Both the position numbers and the translations under genes were made by a program. Of a stretch of 64,000 bases of DNA, positions 53,242 to 62,581 are shown piece after piece. The notes below the pieces were generated by a model. It had not been told where the DNA came from. It did not search any database and worked only from the letters and a program-made list of their open reading frames with translations. The DNA is from Emticicia sp. CRIBPO (GTDB lineage Bacteria; Bacteroidota; Bacteroidia; Cytophagales; Spirosomataceae), in contig NZ_JAAAKV010000012.1 of NCBI RefSeq assembly GCF_009905725.1, positions 1-64,000 on the forward strand. Direction: 5' to 3'. Each line of letters starts with the position of its first letter. The first letter of the stretch is position 1.

Positions 53242-53646
53242 ATGAAAATACATTTCCTTCTTCTCCTGATTCTGCTGACTTCCTGCAAAAAGGCGGAAGT
53301 TGAGCCGCAGCATGTGGATTTTACGGGAATCTGGGAGATGGCAGGTAAGAAAAGCTCTTCAAAAGGTCTTCCCAACGGAGGGATGGTATTAAGAAGAGCT
53401 ACTACGCTTCCAGATGAAAACTACGGCTTCAGTTTCAAAGAAAATGGTCAATTGACGGCCCGTTTGGAATCAATGGTCTGCCTGTTTCCTCATATCACTT
53501 TTGCCACATATGAAGGCGAATGGCGGCAGGAAAACAACCGGATGCTTATCAAAAGAGTTGTACTCGGAGAGGAAATTATATCGAATTATAAAATCACAGT
53601 TGTCACTGCGAACGAGGTCATCTTTTCTTACGAAAAAGACCTCTAG
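53242..53646 (+). CDS. Small lipocalin-like lipoprotein, tandem copy 2
   Basis: 134 residues; lipobox LTSC with Cys15. Shares the framework FTGIWEMAG, LPNGGMVLRRATTLPDENYGFSFKENGQL and YEGEWRQENNRMLI with the preceding gene, while the middle has diverged. The 48-bp gap and common strand suggest co-transcription. Function unknown. Confidence 0.78.
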   Translation: MKIHFLLLLILLTSCKKAEVEPQHVDFTGIWEMAGKKSSSKGLPNGGMVLRRATTLPDENYGFSFKENGQLTARLESMVCLFPHITFATYEGEWRQENNRMLIKRVVLGEEIISNYKITVVTANEVIFSYEKDL

Positions 53647-53692
53647 ATATAACTATTAATCAACTCTTTACGAACTATAACCCTGCAATACC

Positions 53693-54532
53693 ATGAAATC
53701 AGCTTTATCTGTTTTGCTTTGTTTCTGCCTTTGTCAGTATGCTTTCGGGCAGGAAGCAGTGGTTGTAAAAGCCAATGAGCTGACTGATTTTCCATCGGAG
53801 ATAAAAGAGGCTTTAGATGAGAAATTACTAAAATACAAGGTTTTTGTGTTTGACAATGCAGAGGAGCTTCATGACAAAATTGTTACGTTGAAATATGTCC
53901 GGTTTGAGCTGGTGGGAACCGGTATTCCGTCCAGGAATCTGACGTTTGAAGACTCCAATATTTTTGCTCCCGGATTTGTTCACCAGAATAATTCGCCGGA
54001 AGCCATTGCTTACAGAGCGAAATCCGCTTATATGAGATTAAAGGATCGTCTGAATAATGAAACGTTCAGTTTGTCTGTGACACCCGATTTGATCATGGGT
54101 TCTTATTCTGACCGGGTAAATTCAATAAGCATCAGAACATTAACAAGTATTCTCGGAGCGGCATATCCTACCAAGTATGTTGTTGTTCACAACGACCGGG
54201 ATATCAGGCCGAACCCGGGAGGCAGCTTATGCGGTGTCGGGATGGACGACTACACTGACCTGGACGCCAGGAGTTCCCTGGTGTTTCCCAACCCTGCCGT
54301 CAATGAAAAAGTCAACATCGTATTCCACTCCGCTGCCATGGATAAAATGGTGCACCTGGACGTCTTTGATGAAACCGGGAAAGTGGTTTACCGGTATGCA
54401 GGTCTGTCAGGTAACCTCGGAAAACTCCGCCTGGAAATCAATCCCTCCCACTTTGTTAAAACAGGGCTTTATTACTACCGGCTGAACAACGGGCTGGAAA
54501 CTTTCCACAAAAAATTCTTCTTTAATAAATAA
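53693..54532 (+). CDS. Secreted protein with type IX secretion C-terminal sorting domain
   Basis: 279 residues: signal peptide (to about residue 20, YAFGQ), an unrecognised N-terminal region of about 170 residues, then a T9SS type A sorting domain from about 200: VFPNPAVNEKVNIVF, LDVFDETGKVVY and the ending GLYYYRLNNGLETFHKKFFF. Such proteins cross the outer membrane through the Por/type IX system and are released or surface-anchored. The N-terminal domain has no motif I can name. Confidence 0.85.
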   Translation: MKSALSVLLCFCLCQYAFGQEAVVVKANELTDFPSEIKEALDEKLLKYKVFVFDNAEELHDKIVTLKYVRFELVGTGIPSRNLTFEDSNIFAPGFVHQNNSPEAIAYRAKSAYMRLKDRLNNETFSLSVTPDLIMGSYSDRVNSISIRTLTSILGAAYPTKYVVVHNDRDIRPNPGGSLCGVGMDDYTDLDARSSLVFPNPAVNEKVNIVFHSAAMDKMVHLDVFDETGKVVYRYAGLSGNLGKLRLEINPSHFVKTGLYYYRLNNGLETFHKKFFFNK

Positions 54533-54795
54533 GAGTACCCGCACCTTCTTCAATCGCGTCTCTGAACTCAATATCTGACTCTCTCAGCGGTCTTCTCCAT
54601 TCAATACTCTCAGGATCTGCCTTTATGTTTTGACTTGTCCTGTAAGTATTCACAGAAACTTAACAGAGCATAAAATACTCATTTACAACACATTAAATAC
54701 AAATAAATAAAAAATTTACTTTTTTTTCAATCCTCTCTGATCCAAAATCAAAGGGATGCCCGTATGTGAAGCATAACATCAAAACATTTTATAAC

Positions 54796-55347
54796 ATGAA
54801 AACTAACTTTTTAAAAATCGCCACAGTTATCCTAGGATTTTTCAGCTTCACCCTTGTAAATGCTCAGACAGTGATGGTAGGTGGTGCCCCGATGTATCCG
54901 ACTAAAAACATTGTAGAAAACGCCGTAAACTCTAAAGATCATACCACACTTGTGGCAGCAGTAAAAGCCGCCGGATTGGTTGAAACCCTTCAGAGCCCTG
55001 GTCCGTTTACCGTGTTTGCTCCTACCAACAAGGCTTTTGATAAATTACCAAAAGGCACTGTTGAAACATTGGTTAAGCCTGAAAACAAAGGCACGCTGAC
55101 CACTGTCCTTACTTACCACGTGGTTTCAGGAAAATGGAACGCGACGGATCTGGCGAAAATGATCAAAGACGGCAATGGCTGGGCTGAGATCAAAACCGTT
55201 CAGGGAGGCACTCTTAAAGCTTCTATGAAAGGTAAAAACATTATTCTGACCGACGAAAAAGGCGGCATGGCAAAAGTGACGATAGCGGATGTGAATCAAA
55301 GCAATGGAGTGATCCATGTAATTGATACGGTGCTGATGCCGAAATAA
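54796..55347 (+). CDS. Fasciclin (FAS1) domain secreted protein
   Basis: 183 residues from the ATG at 54796, which opens a proper signal peptide (FLKIATVILGFFSFTLVNAQ); a start ten codons earlier would place an unneeded basic stretch in front. A single FAS1 domain: NIVENAVNSKDHTTLVAAVKAAG, GPFTVFAPTNKAFDKLP (FAS1 H1 motif), LTYHVVSGKW and the closing NGVIHVIDTVLMP. Bacterial FAS1 proteins act in surface adhesion or matrix binding. A single gene with its own terminator downstream. Confidence 0.93.
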   Translation: MKTNFLKIATVILGFFSFTLVNAQTVMVGGAPMYPTKNIVENAVNSKDHTTLVAAVKAAGLVETLQSPGPFTVFAPTNKAFDKLPKGTVETLVKPENKGTLTTVLTYHVVSGKWNATDLAKMIKDGNGWAEIKTVQGGTLKASMKGKNIILTDEKGGMAKVTIADVNQSNGVIHVIDTVLMPK

Positions 55348-55367
55348 TTGTCTTCAGAAGAATAAGG

Positions 55368-55402
55368 AAAGTGGTAAGCACTCAACGGTGCTGCCACTTT
55401 TT
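55368..55402 (+). terminator. Terminator of the fasciclin gene
   Basis: AAAGTGG..AGCAC pairs with GTGCT.CCACTTT around the loop TCAACG with a small bulge, followed by TT, 21 bp after the stop codon. Confidence 0.65.
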
Positions 55403-55566
55403 GATGTGTTCAGCATACCAGAAAGACTCACTATAATAAAACAACTGTTCACTCATTTAGAATTTAGATCAATGCCACCCTTTTGATCAAGAAAGCATTG
55501 TCCACCAGAGAAAACGCGGTGGTGCTGCCTCCTCCCTCATGGCAAGCCCAGTCTAAATCGACCAAA

Positions 55567-55601
55567 AAAAAGCAAGTCCGGGAAACCGCGACTTGCTTTT
55601 T
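55567..55601. terminator. Bidirectional terminator before mpl's 3' end
   Basis: AAAAAGCAAGTC pairs with GACTTGCTTTTT, with an inner CGG/CCG stem. T-runs on both sides serve the plus-strand fasciclin transcript and the minus-strand mpl transcript. Confidence 0.8.
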
Positions 55602-55673
55602 ACTTTTATATCTGTTGAAAGACCCGGAAAAACCGACCGTTTCTCCTTTTTTTTTCCTCCTTTGTCCTTCTTA

Positions 55674-57152
55674 TTAATCCTTCTTCAAAGAGTTCTTGAT
55701 GTTCTTCAGCAAACCATCCCACTTCTCTTTTCTTTTTTCTTTCCTGCTCTTTATTTCAGGCTCTTCGGCTACCACAGGCAGACTCAGTATTTCCTGGGCT
55801 ACTTCGCTGAGGTTAAGGCCGTTGAATGTACCCGATGACATCAGCAACAGGTTGGTTTTGTACCAGTTCTGTTCCTTCAGATAAGCCAGCAGGTAACGGT
55901 TATCCGTAAATATTTTCAGGTCATCCCTGCCGAACGCGTCTTTGATTTCTTCATTCGAGATCGGCGGCATTTTCTTCATTTCCAGGGTATGCGGGCTGTA
56001 AAACACGACAGCCACATCGGCATGATCCAGCTTCTGGTCGTACTGAGGCAAAAACGCCTTGTTCAGACTGCTGAACGTATGCAATTCATAACAGGCAATC
56101 AGCCTGCGGCTTTCATACAGCTCTTTGGTGGCATGGGTGGTGGCACCCACTTTTGAAGGAGCATGGGCAAAGTCTCTCAGCACCAGCGTGTTCTTATTCT
56201 CTCCCAATGTTTCCAGTCTTTTTGAAGCTCCCTTGAAGGATTGTATCGCTTCATAAAACTGCTCATCGGTGATGCCCAGACGATCGAGGATAATTTTAGC
56301 ACCGTTAAGGTTTTTCATATTATGCTCGCCGAAAATCAGCAGAGGCACTTCTCCGTTAGGTGTTTTCAGGTAAACTTTACCGGATTTAACAAAATACGGA
56401 TGAGCTTTATACGGGCATTTCACCACATCTACCCTGTCCTTCTCTCCGATGACCTTCACAATATCATCGGTCTCATCAAACACGATCACCCCGGCCTTAT
56501 CCAATCCGTCGGCCAGTTCTTCAAAGGCATTCACATAACCGTCAAAAGTCGGGAATACATTGAAGTGATCCCAGGCCACACCGCTGATCAGGGCAATGTG
56601 CGGATGATAGAAAAGGAATTTGGACTTCATTTCTATCGCCGACGAAAGGTATTCGTCTCCTTCTATGATGATCGTCGGGGCGTCGTCGGTCAGCTTCACC
56701 ATCAGGTCAAAACCCTCGATCTGTGCTCCCACAAGGTAGTCAAAATTACGTTTATAATAATTCAGCACGTGAAGGATCATGCTGGTGATAGAGGTCTTTC
56801 CGTGACTTCCCGCAATCACCACCCTTTGTTTGTGGACCGACTGCTGATATATATATTCAGGAAAAGAATACACTTTAAGTCCCAGTTCCTGTGCTTTGAG
56901 CAATTCAGGGTTATCTTTTCTCGCGTGCATTCCTAATATAACCTCATCTATGTCTTTGGTGATTTTCTCAGGAAACCACCCGAAAGCTTCAGGCAGGATT
57001 CCGAATTTATCAAGACGTGATTTGGCAGGCTCGTAAATTTCGTCGTCGGATCCGGTTACCTGATATCCCTTCTGACATAAAGCCATGGCCAGATTGTGCA
57101 TCACGGCCCCGCCAATTGCGATAAAGTGTACTCTCTTCTTAGGTTTACTCAT
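55674..57152 (-). CDS. mpl: UDP-MurNAc:L-Ala-gamma-D-Glu-meso-DAP ligase (Mpl-type Mur ligase)
   Basis: 492 residues. It ligates recycled murein tripeptide to UDP-MurNAc, saving cell-wall synthesis. The N-terminal Rossmann region is HFIAIGGAVMHNLAMALC; the ATP loop is AGSHGKTSITSM; the central domain shows IEGDEYLSSAIEMKSKF and HPHIALISGVAWDHFNVFP; the C-terminal domain has RDFAHAPSKVGAT. The gap in the N-terminal G-V-G motif pattern and the DEY segment match Mpl rather than MurC. The C-terminus ends in a basic helix, KSRKEKRKEKWDGLL, unusual for the family but common in Cytophagales relatives. Cytoplasmic, single gene. Confidence 0.9.
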   Translation of the reverse strand: MSKPKKRVHFIAIGGAVMHNLAMALCQKGYQVTGSDDEIYEPAKSRLDKFGILPEAFGWFPEKITKDIDEVILGMHARKDNPELLKAQELGLKVYSFPEYIYQQSVHKQRVVIAGSHGKTSITSMILHVLNYYKRNFDYLVGAQIEGFDLMVKLTDDAPTIIIEGDEYLSSAIEMKSKFLFYHPHIALISGVAWDHFNVFPTFDGYVNAFEELADGLDKAGVIVFDETDDIVKVIGEKDRVDVVKCPYKAHPYFVKSGKVYLKTPNGEVPLLIFGEHNMKNLNGAKIILDRLGITDEQFYEAIQSFKGASKRLETLGENKNTLVLRDFAHAPSKVGATTHATKELYESRRLIACYELHTFSSLNKAFLPQYDQKLDHADVAVVFYSPHTLEMKKMPPISNEEIKDAFGRDDLKIFTDNRYLLAYLKEQNWYKTNLLLMSSGTFNGLNLSEVAQEILSLPVVAEEPEIKSRKEKRKEKWDGLLKNIKNSLKKD

Positions 57153-57346
57153 TTTTTAAGCTGATAAATTAATTTTTTACCGGGAACGAACGTTATTATC
57201 CACAGATAAAATCTCGAACTAATGAAATATTATTATTGCAAAGTTCTGAATTTTATGGCACTTTTGCATCATATTTTAAGCTTGTAATTTTTTCTCGTTT
57301 TACGATTACATAATTAATTAAATTTTTATGCATTTTACTTAGATAA

Positions 57347-58825
57347 ATGAAAAGATACATTGATTTAATTCAGCAGACTTTTGAGTTCCCAACAAGAGAA
57401 TTCGGGGTAGACAACAACCACAATCTATTGTTTAACAATGTGCCCCTGATGGACATCATCAACAAGTACGGCACTCCGTTGAAAATCACCTACTTACCAA
57501 AGATAAGTGAGCATATTGAACACTCGAGGCTGCTTTTTAAAAACGCCATGAAAAAATACAACTACAAGGGTTCATACACCTATTGTTATTGTACCAAATC
57601 ATCACACTTCAAGTTTGTACTTGAAGAAGCTTTAAAAAACAACATCCACCTCGAAACTTCATCGGCATTTGATATGCCGATCATCCGTTCCCTTTATGAT
57701 GAGGGGAAAGTCACCAAAGACACCTTTATTATCTGTAACGGACACAAGCGTCCCCAGTACCTCGATTACATCTCCAAATTCCTGAACGACGGATTTGTGA
57801 ATTGTGTGCCGGTGCTGGACAACCTCGGAGAAATAGATCATTATCTGGACAATGTCACGGCCGAAAATGTAAATCTGGGTATCAGAATCGCTACTGATGA
57901 AGAACCTAATTTTGCGTTTTATACCTCAAGACTGGGCATCAGATATAAAGACATAGATGAGCTTTATCTGACTAAAATCAAGCCGAATCCGAGATTCAAG
58001 CTTAAAATGCTTCACTTTTTCATCAATTCGGGAATCAAAGACACAGCTTACTACTGGTCTGAACTGACCCGCTTTATGTTTAAGTATTGCGAAATGAAAA
58101 AAATCTGTCCTGAACTTGACTCTATCGATATCGGGGGTGGCATGCCTATCCAGACTTCAGTCGTGTTCAACTATGATTACCAGTCCATGGTCGACGAAAT
58201 CATCGAGAACGTTCAGTGGATCTGTAATAAAAACAATGTACCGGTACCTAATATCCTGACCGAATTCGGCAGCTATACCGTGGGCGAAAGCGGTGCCACT
58301 TTATACAAGGTCATTGATCAGAAACAACAGAATGACAGGGAGTTATGGTACATGGTAGACGGTTCGTTCATTACCCAGCTACCAGATTCATGGGGTATCG
58401 GACAAAAATACATCATGCTTCCGGTCAACAACTGGGATGCTCCCTATACTAAAGTGAACCTGGGCGGGCTGACCTGCGACTCGGCAGATTATTACAATAC
58501 AGAAGCCCATTCCGAAGACCTTTATATGCCTATGCTGGAAGAAGGTCAGAAAGACGAGCAATACATCGGCTTTTTCCATACCGGGGCATACCAGGAGTCG
58601 CTGGGTGGCTACGGCGGAATTCAGCACTGTCTGATCCCTGCCCCCAAGCACGTCATCATTGACCGCGATGAAAACGGCAATCTGACCACAGAGTTGTTTG
58701 CAGAAGAACAGGACAGTGAGTCGATGCTGAGGATATTGGGATATCGCTCAAAAAGAAAGGAAAAAGAGCCTTTATACCAGGTTGAAACCCCGACGGACGA
58801 GGAAGTGGATGTTGAAACCAATTAA
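57347..58825 (+). CDS. Fold-type III PLP decarboxylase, arginine decarboxylase-like
   Basis: 492 residues. The alanine-racemase-like PLP barrel has the Schiff-base lysine in YCYCTKSSHFKFV (Lys84), the phosphate loop DSIDIGGGMPIQTS, and the C-terminal beta-domain with NLGGLTCDSADYY, where the Cys-Asp pair completes the active site in this superfamily. It resembles the short arginine-decarboxylase group of Bacteroidota rather than SpeA of 630 residues. It would make agmatine for polyamine synthesis, but no agmatinase gene lies nearby. Diaminopimelate or ornithine decarboxylase remain possible alternatives. Divergent from mpl across a 194-bp spacer. Confidence 0.85.
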   Translation: MKRYIDLIQQTFEFPTREFGVDNNHNLLFNNVPLMDIINKYGTPLKITYLPKISEHIEHSRLLFKNAMKKYNYKGSYTYCYCTKSSHFKFVLEEALKNNIHLETSSAFDMPIIRSLYDEGKVTKDTFIICNGHKRPQYLDYISKFLNDGFVNCVPVLDNLGEIDHYLDNVTAENVNLGIRIATDEEPNFAFYTSRLGIRYKDIDELYLTKIKPNPRFKLKMLHFFINSGIKDTAYYWSELTRFMFKYCEMKKICPELDSIDIGGGMPIQTSVVFNYDYQSMVDEIIENVQWICNKNNVPVPNILTEFGSYTVGESGATLYKVIDQKQQNDRELWYMVDGSFITQLPDSWGIGQKYIMLPVNNWDAPYTKVNLGGLTCDSADYYNTEAHSEDLYMPMLEEGQKDEQYIGFFHTGAYQESLGGYGGIQHCLIPAPKHVIIDRDENGNLTTELFAEEQDSESMLRILGYRSKRKEKEPLYQVETPTDEEVDVETN

Positions 58826-58847
58826 CCTTTAAAGGTGATTTGATAAT

Positions 58848-58871
58848 AAACGAATAAGTGGTTCGTTTTTT
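58848..58871 (+). terminator. Terminator of the PLP decarboxylase gene
   Basis: AAACGAA pairs with TTCGTTT across a 7-nt loop, followed by TTT, 22 bp after the stop codon. Confidence 0.65.
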
Positions 58872-58912
58872 GATAGATTTTATTTATGAATAATAAATTC
58901 CTGTAATTCAAT

Positions 58913-59038
58913 ATGAAAGCAAAGCTTATCATTGCATTATTTCTCGCCTCTTTCGTGTTTGCCTCATGCCGCAAGCAACAGTGTCCTGCTTACGGAAAAG
59001 CCGGGCAGCCGGTTGAAAGAAAAGGCATTCCTGCTTAA
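58913..59038 (+). CDS. Tiny lipoprotein, 41 aa
   Basis: ATG at 58913 to TAA at 59036-59038. The protein has a basic start (MKAK), a hydrophobic stretch (LIIALFLASFVFA) and a lipobox with Cys19 (FASC). The mature part of 23 residues carries a second cysteine in QQCPAYGKA and ends RKGIPA. Small lipoproteins with a C-P-A-Y motif recur in Bacteroidota. It has a terminator before it (58848-58871) and a strong one after it (59062-59087), so it is its own unit. Function unknown; a membrane- or envelope-associated peptide is likely. Confidence 0.7.
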   Translation: MKAKLIIALFLASFVFASCRKQQCPAYGKAGQPVERKGIPA

Positions 59039-59061
59039 GCATCCGATTTTTAAAAAAATAA

Positions 59062-59087
59062 ATACCGGTGAGGCAACTCACCGGTAT
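59062..59087. terminator. Strong bidirectional terminator
   Basis: ATACCGGTGAG pairs with CTCACCGGTAT, 11 bp perfect, with the stable tetraloop GCAA. On the minus strand it is followed by TTTATTTTTTTA and ends the minus-strand transcript from 62-60 kb; on the plus strand it follows the tiny lipoprotein. Confidence 0.85.
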
Positions 59088-59141
59088 CTTGTGTTTATTG
59101 TCTCTTACGACAACCCTACGTTTTTCTTCCTGACAACGGCG

Positions 59142-60305
59142 TTATTTTGTTTTTACGACTTCTCCCTTCCAGATATGATAGGTCCATTCTGCGTGTGAGG
59201 TCCCGGCTGGACTGACATCGGGAGCGGCTTTACTGACGGTATAATAAATAACCGGTTCATTCCATTTTTCAATTTCTCCGTAAACGTTCCGCTCTATTCC
59301 GGCATTATGGTTTCGCGGATATCCGGTCATGTAAGGAGCGATCCTGATCACAGACTCCCACTTCCCGGAAGATTTCAGAAACGCATCCAGGGGCATATTA
59401 TTCACTTCAAGGCTCTCATTCAGATAAGCTGGATAAGTGACGGGATGCGGCTGAACGGGCCTCACCATCACAATCCTGTTGTTTTGCTGATCGATGGCAA
59501 AGTCCGAATTACAGGTATAATCATTTCCGGTGTAACTCATATTGACAAGGCCTGATTCTGCCATTCTTGCGGATTTTACGGGACTGTATGTGTCCAGGTT
59601 ACTAAGGTCCAGTTGAGCATATTCAATCCTTGTTCCGTTGATATCACCGATGGTGTAAGTTAACAGTACCTCTCCTTTCCTGTTTAAAGACACGGCTGAA
59701 GGCTGTCCCACACCCCAGGATTTCCCTCCGCCTGACAGCAGTTCATCTCCTTCGTGGTTCCACGGCTTACCGATCAGTTGTTTGGGATATTTCACCCAGT
59801 TGTCGGCTTCCAGGCTGTTGCTGAATGCCACGCCGATCTCATTATAATAAACCCCGTATCGGTTGGTGAGATAGAACATGGCATATTGGTAGCTCGTCCC
59901 GTTCATTTTAAACGCTCCGCCTATCACCGAAGGGTCGCAGATGTGGTGATCGTCCCAGCTGCCGGATGCTCCCGGCTGAACGATGCTCTTAGCCGTTGTT
60001 TGTGTGCCGTCCGGCCTGATTTTCACATGATAGATGTTATCTACCATGATCAGTTGCTCCGGGTTTCCGCAAAAAAACAGGTGTACGGTGCCGTCAGTCT
60101 CCTTGACCACGCTCGGGCAATAGGAATAACGGCTCTGGTTATAAAAGCCGAAAATTTCTTTCTTATTCACAAAATCATACCTCGTCTGTCCGGGAGGATC
60201 CGGGGTGATGATTTCATTCGCTCCCCCGCTTTCTTTTCCGCAGGACAATAACAATACCATGATAATCAAACACTTACAAAATACACTATATTTATTTTTT
60301 ATCAT
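59142..60305 (-). CDS. Lipoprotein with GH43-like five-bladed beta-propeller, copy 2
   Basis: 387 residues; lipobox LLSC with Cys22. The body resembles five-bladed propellers of the GH43/GH32/GH117 kind: SYCPSVVKETDGTVHLFFCG, WDDHHICDPSVIGG, EIGVAFSNSLEADNWVKYPK, SWGVGQPSAVSLNRKG and YPRNHNAGIERNVYG. The 61483 gene shares the HICDP, WGVGQ and RNHN-GI motifs, so the two are paralogues. HICDP supplies an Asp as in glycoside hydrolases of this fold. Substrate unknown. It is the last gene of the minus-strand unit following a SusD gene. Confidence 0.75.
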   Translation of the reverse strand: MIKNKYSVFCKCLIIMVLLLSCGKESGGANEIITPDPPGQTRYDFVNKKEIFGFYNQSRYSYCPSVVKETDGTVHLFFCGNPEQLIMVDNIYHVKIRPDGTQTTAKSIVQPGASGSWDDHHICDPSVIGGAFKMNGTSYQYAMFYLTNRYGVYYNEIGVAFSNSLEADNWVKYPKQLIGKPWNHEGDELLSGGGKSWGVGQPSAVSLNRKGEVLLTYTIGDINGTRIEYAQLDLSNLDTYSPVKSARMAESGLVNMSYTGNDYTCNSDFAIDQQNNRIVMVRPVQPHPVTYPAYLNESLEVNNMPLDAFLKSSGKWESVIRIAPYMTGYPRNHNAGIERNVYGEIEKWNEPVIYYTVSKAAPDVSPAGTSHAEWTYHIWKGEVVKTK

Positions 60306-60318
60306 TCTGAATGGATTC

Positions 60319-61479
60319 TTATGGCTTAAATGATTTATATAATTCAGGAATAACGGCGTTCAAAGCTCTTTCATTTTCCTCCACATCCGGGCGGAAATAG
60401 ATGCTGATATTGGAATTTTGACTGTATTCGAACTGGAAACGGCCGTCATCCCTTATTTCTGTCAACTTGCAAGGCCTTAACCTGCTTTCAACAATCAAGT
60501 CAGAAGCGGTAAGCTGTTTCTTTCTTTTCAATATATATCCGCCTTGTGGTTGCTTTACTATTTCCCTTCCTGTCGCATTCAGCCAGATGGCAGATTCCCA
60601 TACGTGGAATTCTTCAAACGATAACTTTTTACCCTCTGCATAAGTGTTTCCAACCTCCATTGCTTTCAGAAAATCATGCTGCAGTTTTTTATCAAAAGCA
60701 TAAGCCAGGTAGCGTTGAAGTTTCGGGTCCATGTCCCTGAGAAACGACATATCATGAAGTTTGTAATAGCTGCTGTTGACATCCTTTACAAACCCGCCGT
60801 CTTTACCGGCACAGGGATACAGGGCGACCGGCAAACCGGATCGTAAAATCCGGGTAAATGCATACACATCCAGGGCTACATTCCATTCTCCTCCCGGAAT
60901 CATATTAGCCCCTTTGTCAGCACCCAGCTCATGATTTTTACTGGCAGTGCCTCCGCTAAGGAAAATGCGGCTTACTTTCCTTTTCAGCAGCTCAGGGTTC
61001 CTGTTAAAAGCCACCGCCAGCACCCTGGCACTTCCGAATGACAGTACTTCCACAGGCTCCTTGCTTTTTTCCAGCAGACTAAGAAACAGCCTGATACCCT
61101 CCTGCCCGTATTCAGGGGCATCTGTCATTTTATCAGTTTCGCTTTTCATCAGGCTCATAGGCCCGACGGCGTAAGGCACCTTCCGGTTAAAGATGTAATT
61201 CAGCTGTTCCACGGGGATAATGCCGGCTTCCCTCGGCCCTCTCGGGTCTTTCCACAAGGTAGGATGATCGGCCGTATCTTTGCGGAAGGCATCTGTGATG
61301 TCCAGAATTACCCCCAGCAGGTTCACATCCGGCAGGGCAAAACCCTGCATCAGGTCCAGGTTGTCTCCGGGATCCTGGTAAGGATGATAACAATCTGTAA
61401 TGACGACTACCGGTTTCTTCTTTTCCTGCGTAAAGCCTGTCATAGAGCATAACAACAATACAATGAGAATCCTGAACAT
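60319..61479 (-). CDS. Secreted nucleoside-hydrolase-like protein
   Basis: 386 residues; signal peptide MFRILIVLLLCSMTGFTQ. The N-terminal strand VVVITDCYHPYQDPGDNLDLMQGFALPDVNLLGVILD is the calcium-binding DTDxGxDDxxA loop of nucleoside hydrolases in altered form: Asp residues are kept in DPGDNLDL, but the first DxD is changed. Later motifs include SFGSARVLAVAFNRNPE, RIFLSGG and GGEWNVALDVYAF (usual E-x-N-x-x-x-D). It is probably a periplasmic N-glycosidase-like enzyme or a relative with another glycan substrate. It lies between two propeller proteins with gaps of 13 and 3 bp. Confidence 0.8.
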   Translation of the reverse strand: MFRILIVLLLCSMTGFTQEKKKPVVVITDCYHPYQDPGDNLDLMQGFALPDVNLLGVILDITDAFRKDTADHPTLWKDPRGPREAGIIPVEQLNYIFNRKVPYAVGPMSLMKSETDKMTDAPEYGQEGIRLFLSLLEKSKEPVEVLSFGSARVLAVAFNRNPELLKRKVSRIFLSGGTASKNHELGADKGANMIPGGEWNVALDVYAFTRILRSGLPVALYPCAGKDGGFVKDVNSSYYKLHDMSFLRDMDPKLQRYLAYAFDKKLQHDFLKAMEVGNTYAEGKKLSFEEFHVWESAIWLNATGREIVKQPQGGYILKRKKQLTASDLIVESRLRPCKLTEIRDDGRFQFEYSQNSNISIYFRPDVEENERALNAVIPELYKSFKP

Positions 61480-61482
61480 ATC

Positions 61483-62529
61483 TTATTTTGATGATTTAAA
61501 GAACTTCCTGAGATCAAATGTGGCCGAATACATATCGTATGACCAGAGCCAGTTTGAACCTGTCATGGCCGGGGTAAAATACATCACGAGTTCATCGTCA
61601 TTAAACACATAACCTCTTTCATCGGTTAAAATGCCCGGATTATGATTTCTCGGAAACCTGGACTCTGCAGGCGTCACCGTTCCTATTTTTATCCACTGGT
61701 CTCCGGGAGTACTCAGGTCCCTGCCCAACGGAAGACAGGTAAGCTCTGACACATTGCCCACCCAGGTCGGAATCTGCTTGTCCATGTTTATTCTTCGTTC
61801 CGAAACCATGTACACATTCTTCTTCGAAAATGCCGGGTAATTGTTACTTCCCATACCGGTAATCTTTTTTTCTTCTCCGAATTTGATGTTGTTCAGATTG
61901 TTCAGGACCACATCCCGGTAAGTAAAACCTCCTTTGGAGTTGGAATAAAAAAGCCGGACCGTGGAGTCATTTAAAACAATGGAGGTACTCTGCCCTACTC
62001 CCCAGGTGTTCTTGTCTTCTGAACCGACGATGGGATTCCTGTCAAATTTGATGTACGGCCCTTCTATGTTTTTCGAGATGGCCAGCCCTATCTGGTTGTG
62101 GTGATTATCCCACTGGTCGGTGCCCAGGTAGGTCATGATGTAGTCATAAGTCTGGCCGTTATAAGTCGTCTTAAATTTCCGCACGTCGGGGTCACAAATA
62201 TGGTTGATGTCCCAGCCGCTGTCTGAAGGATTCAGTATCCTTGTTCCCGGCTGCCATTTGTAACCGTTTTTTGTAGGAATACCTTTGTAGAGGTAAATAT
62301 AATCTACAATTTTGAAGGGCTCCAGGTTCTGACAAACAAAGGCGTACCTGATACCGTACTCATCCTGTATCACACTCGGAGCATAATTGTAAAAACCAGC
62401 CCCTCCACTGAACTCATAGTTAACTTCAGGGATAACGGGACCTTTATCCTCTCCTTTACCGGTAAAAGAATACATCAGTAAAGACAAAGCCCCCGTGATC
62501 AAAATACCGTATAATCCGTTTTTTTTCAT
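61483..62529 (-). CDS. GH43-like five-bladed beta-propeller protein, copy 1
   Basis: 348 residues from the ATG at 62527-62529; 33 upstream open codons lack signal character. N-terminal signal or anchor MKKNGLYGILITGALSLLMYS. Propeller blades: FYNYAPSVIQDEYGIRYAFVC, WDINHICDPDVRKF, NQIGLAISKNIEGPYIKF, TWGVGQSTSIVLND and RFPRNHNPGILTDERG. It shares HICDP, WGVGQ and RNHN-GI with the 59142 protein. It starts 53 bp after the SusD stop, and the following gene starts 3 bp beyond its stop. Predicted periplasmic or surface glycan-active protein; substrate unknown. Confidence 0.75.
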   Translation of the reverse strand: MKKNGLYGILITGALSLLMYSFTGKGEDKGPVIPEVNYEFSGGAGFYNYAPSVIQDEYGIRYAFVCQNLEPFKIVDYIYLYKGIPTKNGYKWQPGTRILNPSDSGWDINHICDPDVRKFKTTYNGQTYDYIMTYLGTDQWDNHHNQIGLAISKNIEGPYIKFDRNPIVGSEDKNTWGVGQSTSIVLNDSTVRLFYSNSKGGFTYRDVVLNNLNNIKFGEEKKITGMGSNNYPAFSKKNVYMVSERRINMDKQIPTWVGNVSELTCLPLGRDLSTPGDQWIKIGTVTPAESRFPRNHNPGILTDERGYVFNDDELVMYFTPAMTGSNWLWSYDMYSATFDLRKFFKSSK

Positions 62530-62544
62530 AGTTCCGTGATATTT

Positions 62545-62578
62545 AAACTGCCCGTACCTCATGCGGTACGGGCAGTTT
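62545..62578 (-). terminator. Stem-loop between SusD and the propeller gene
   Basis: AAACTGCCCGTACC pairs with GGTACGGGCAGTTT (14 bp) with loop TCATGC, starting 3 bp after the SusD stop. On the minus strand no long T-run follows, so it probably dampens downstream expression or stabilises the upstream message; on the plus strand TTTTTC follows. Confidence 0.65.
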
Positions 62579-62581
62579 TTC

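Larger units (their letters stand above)
55348..55673. other. Convergent intergenic region with two terminators
   Basis: 326 bp with no gene; it holds the two hairpins at 55368-55402 and 55567-55601 and little else. Confidence 0.7.
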
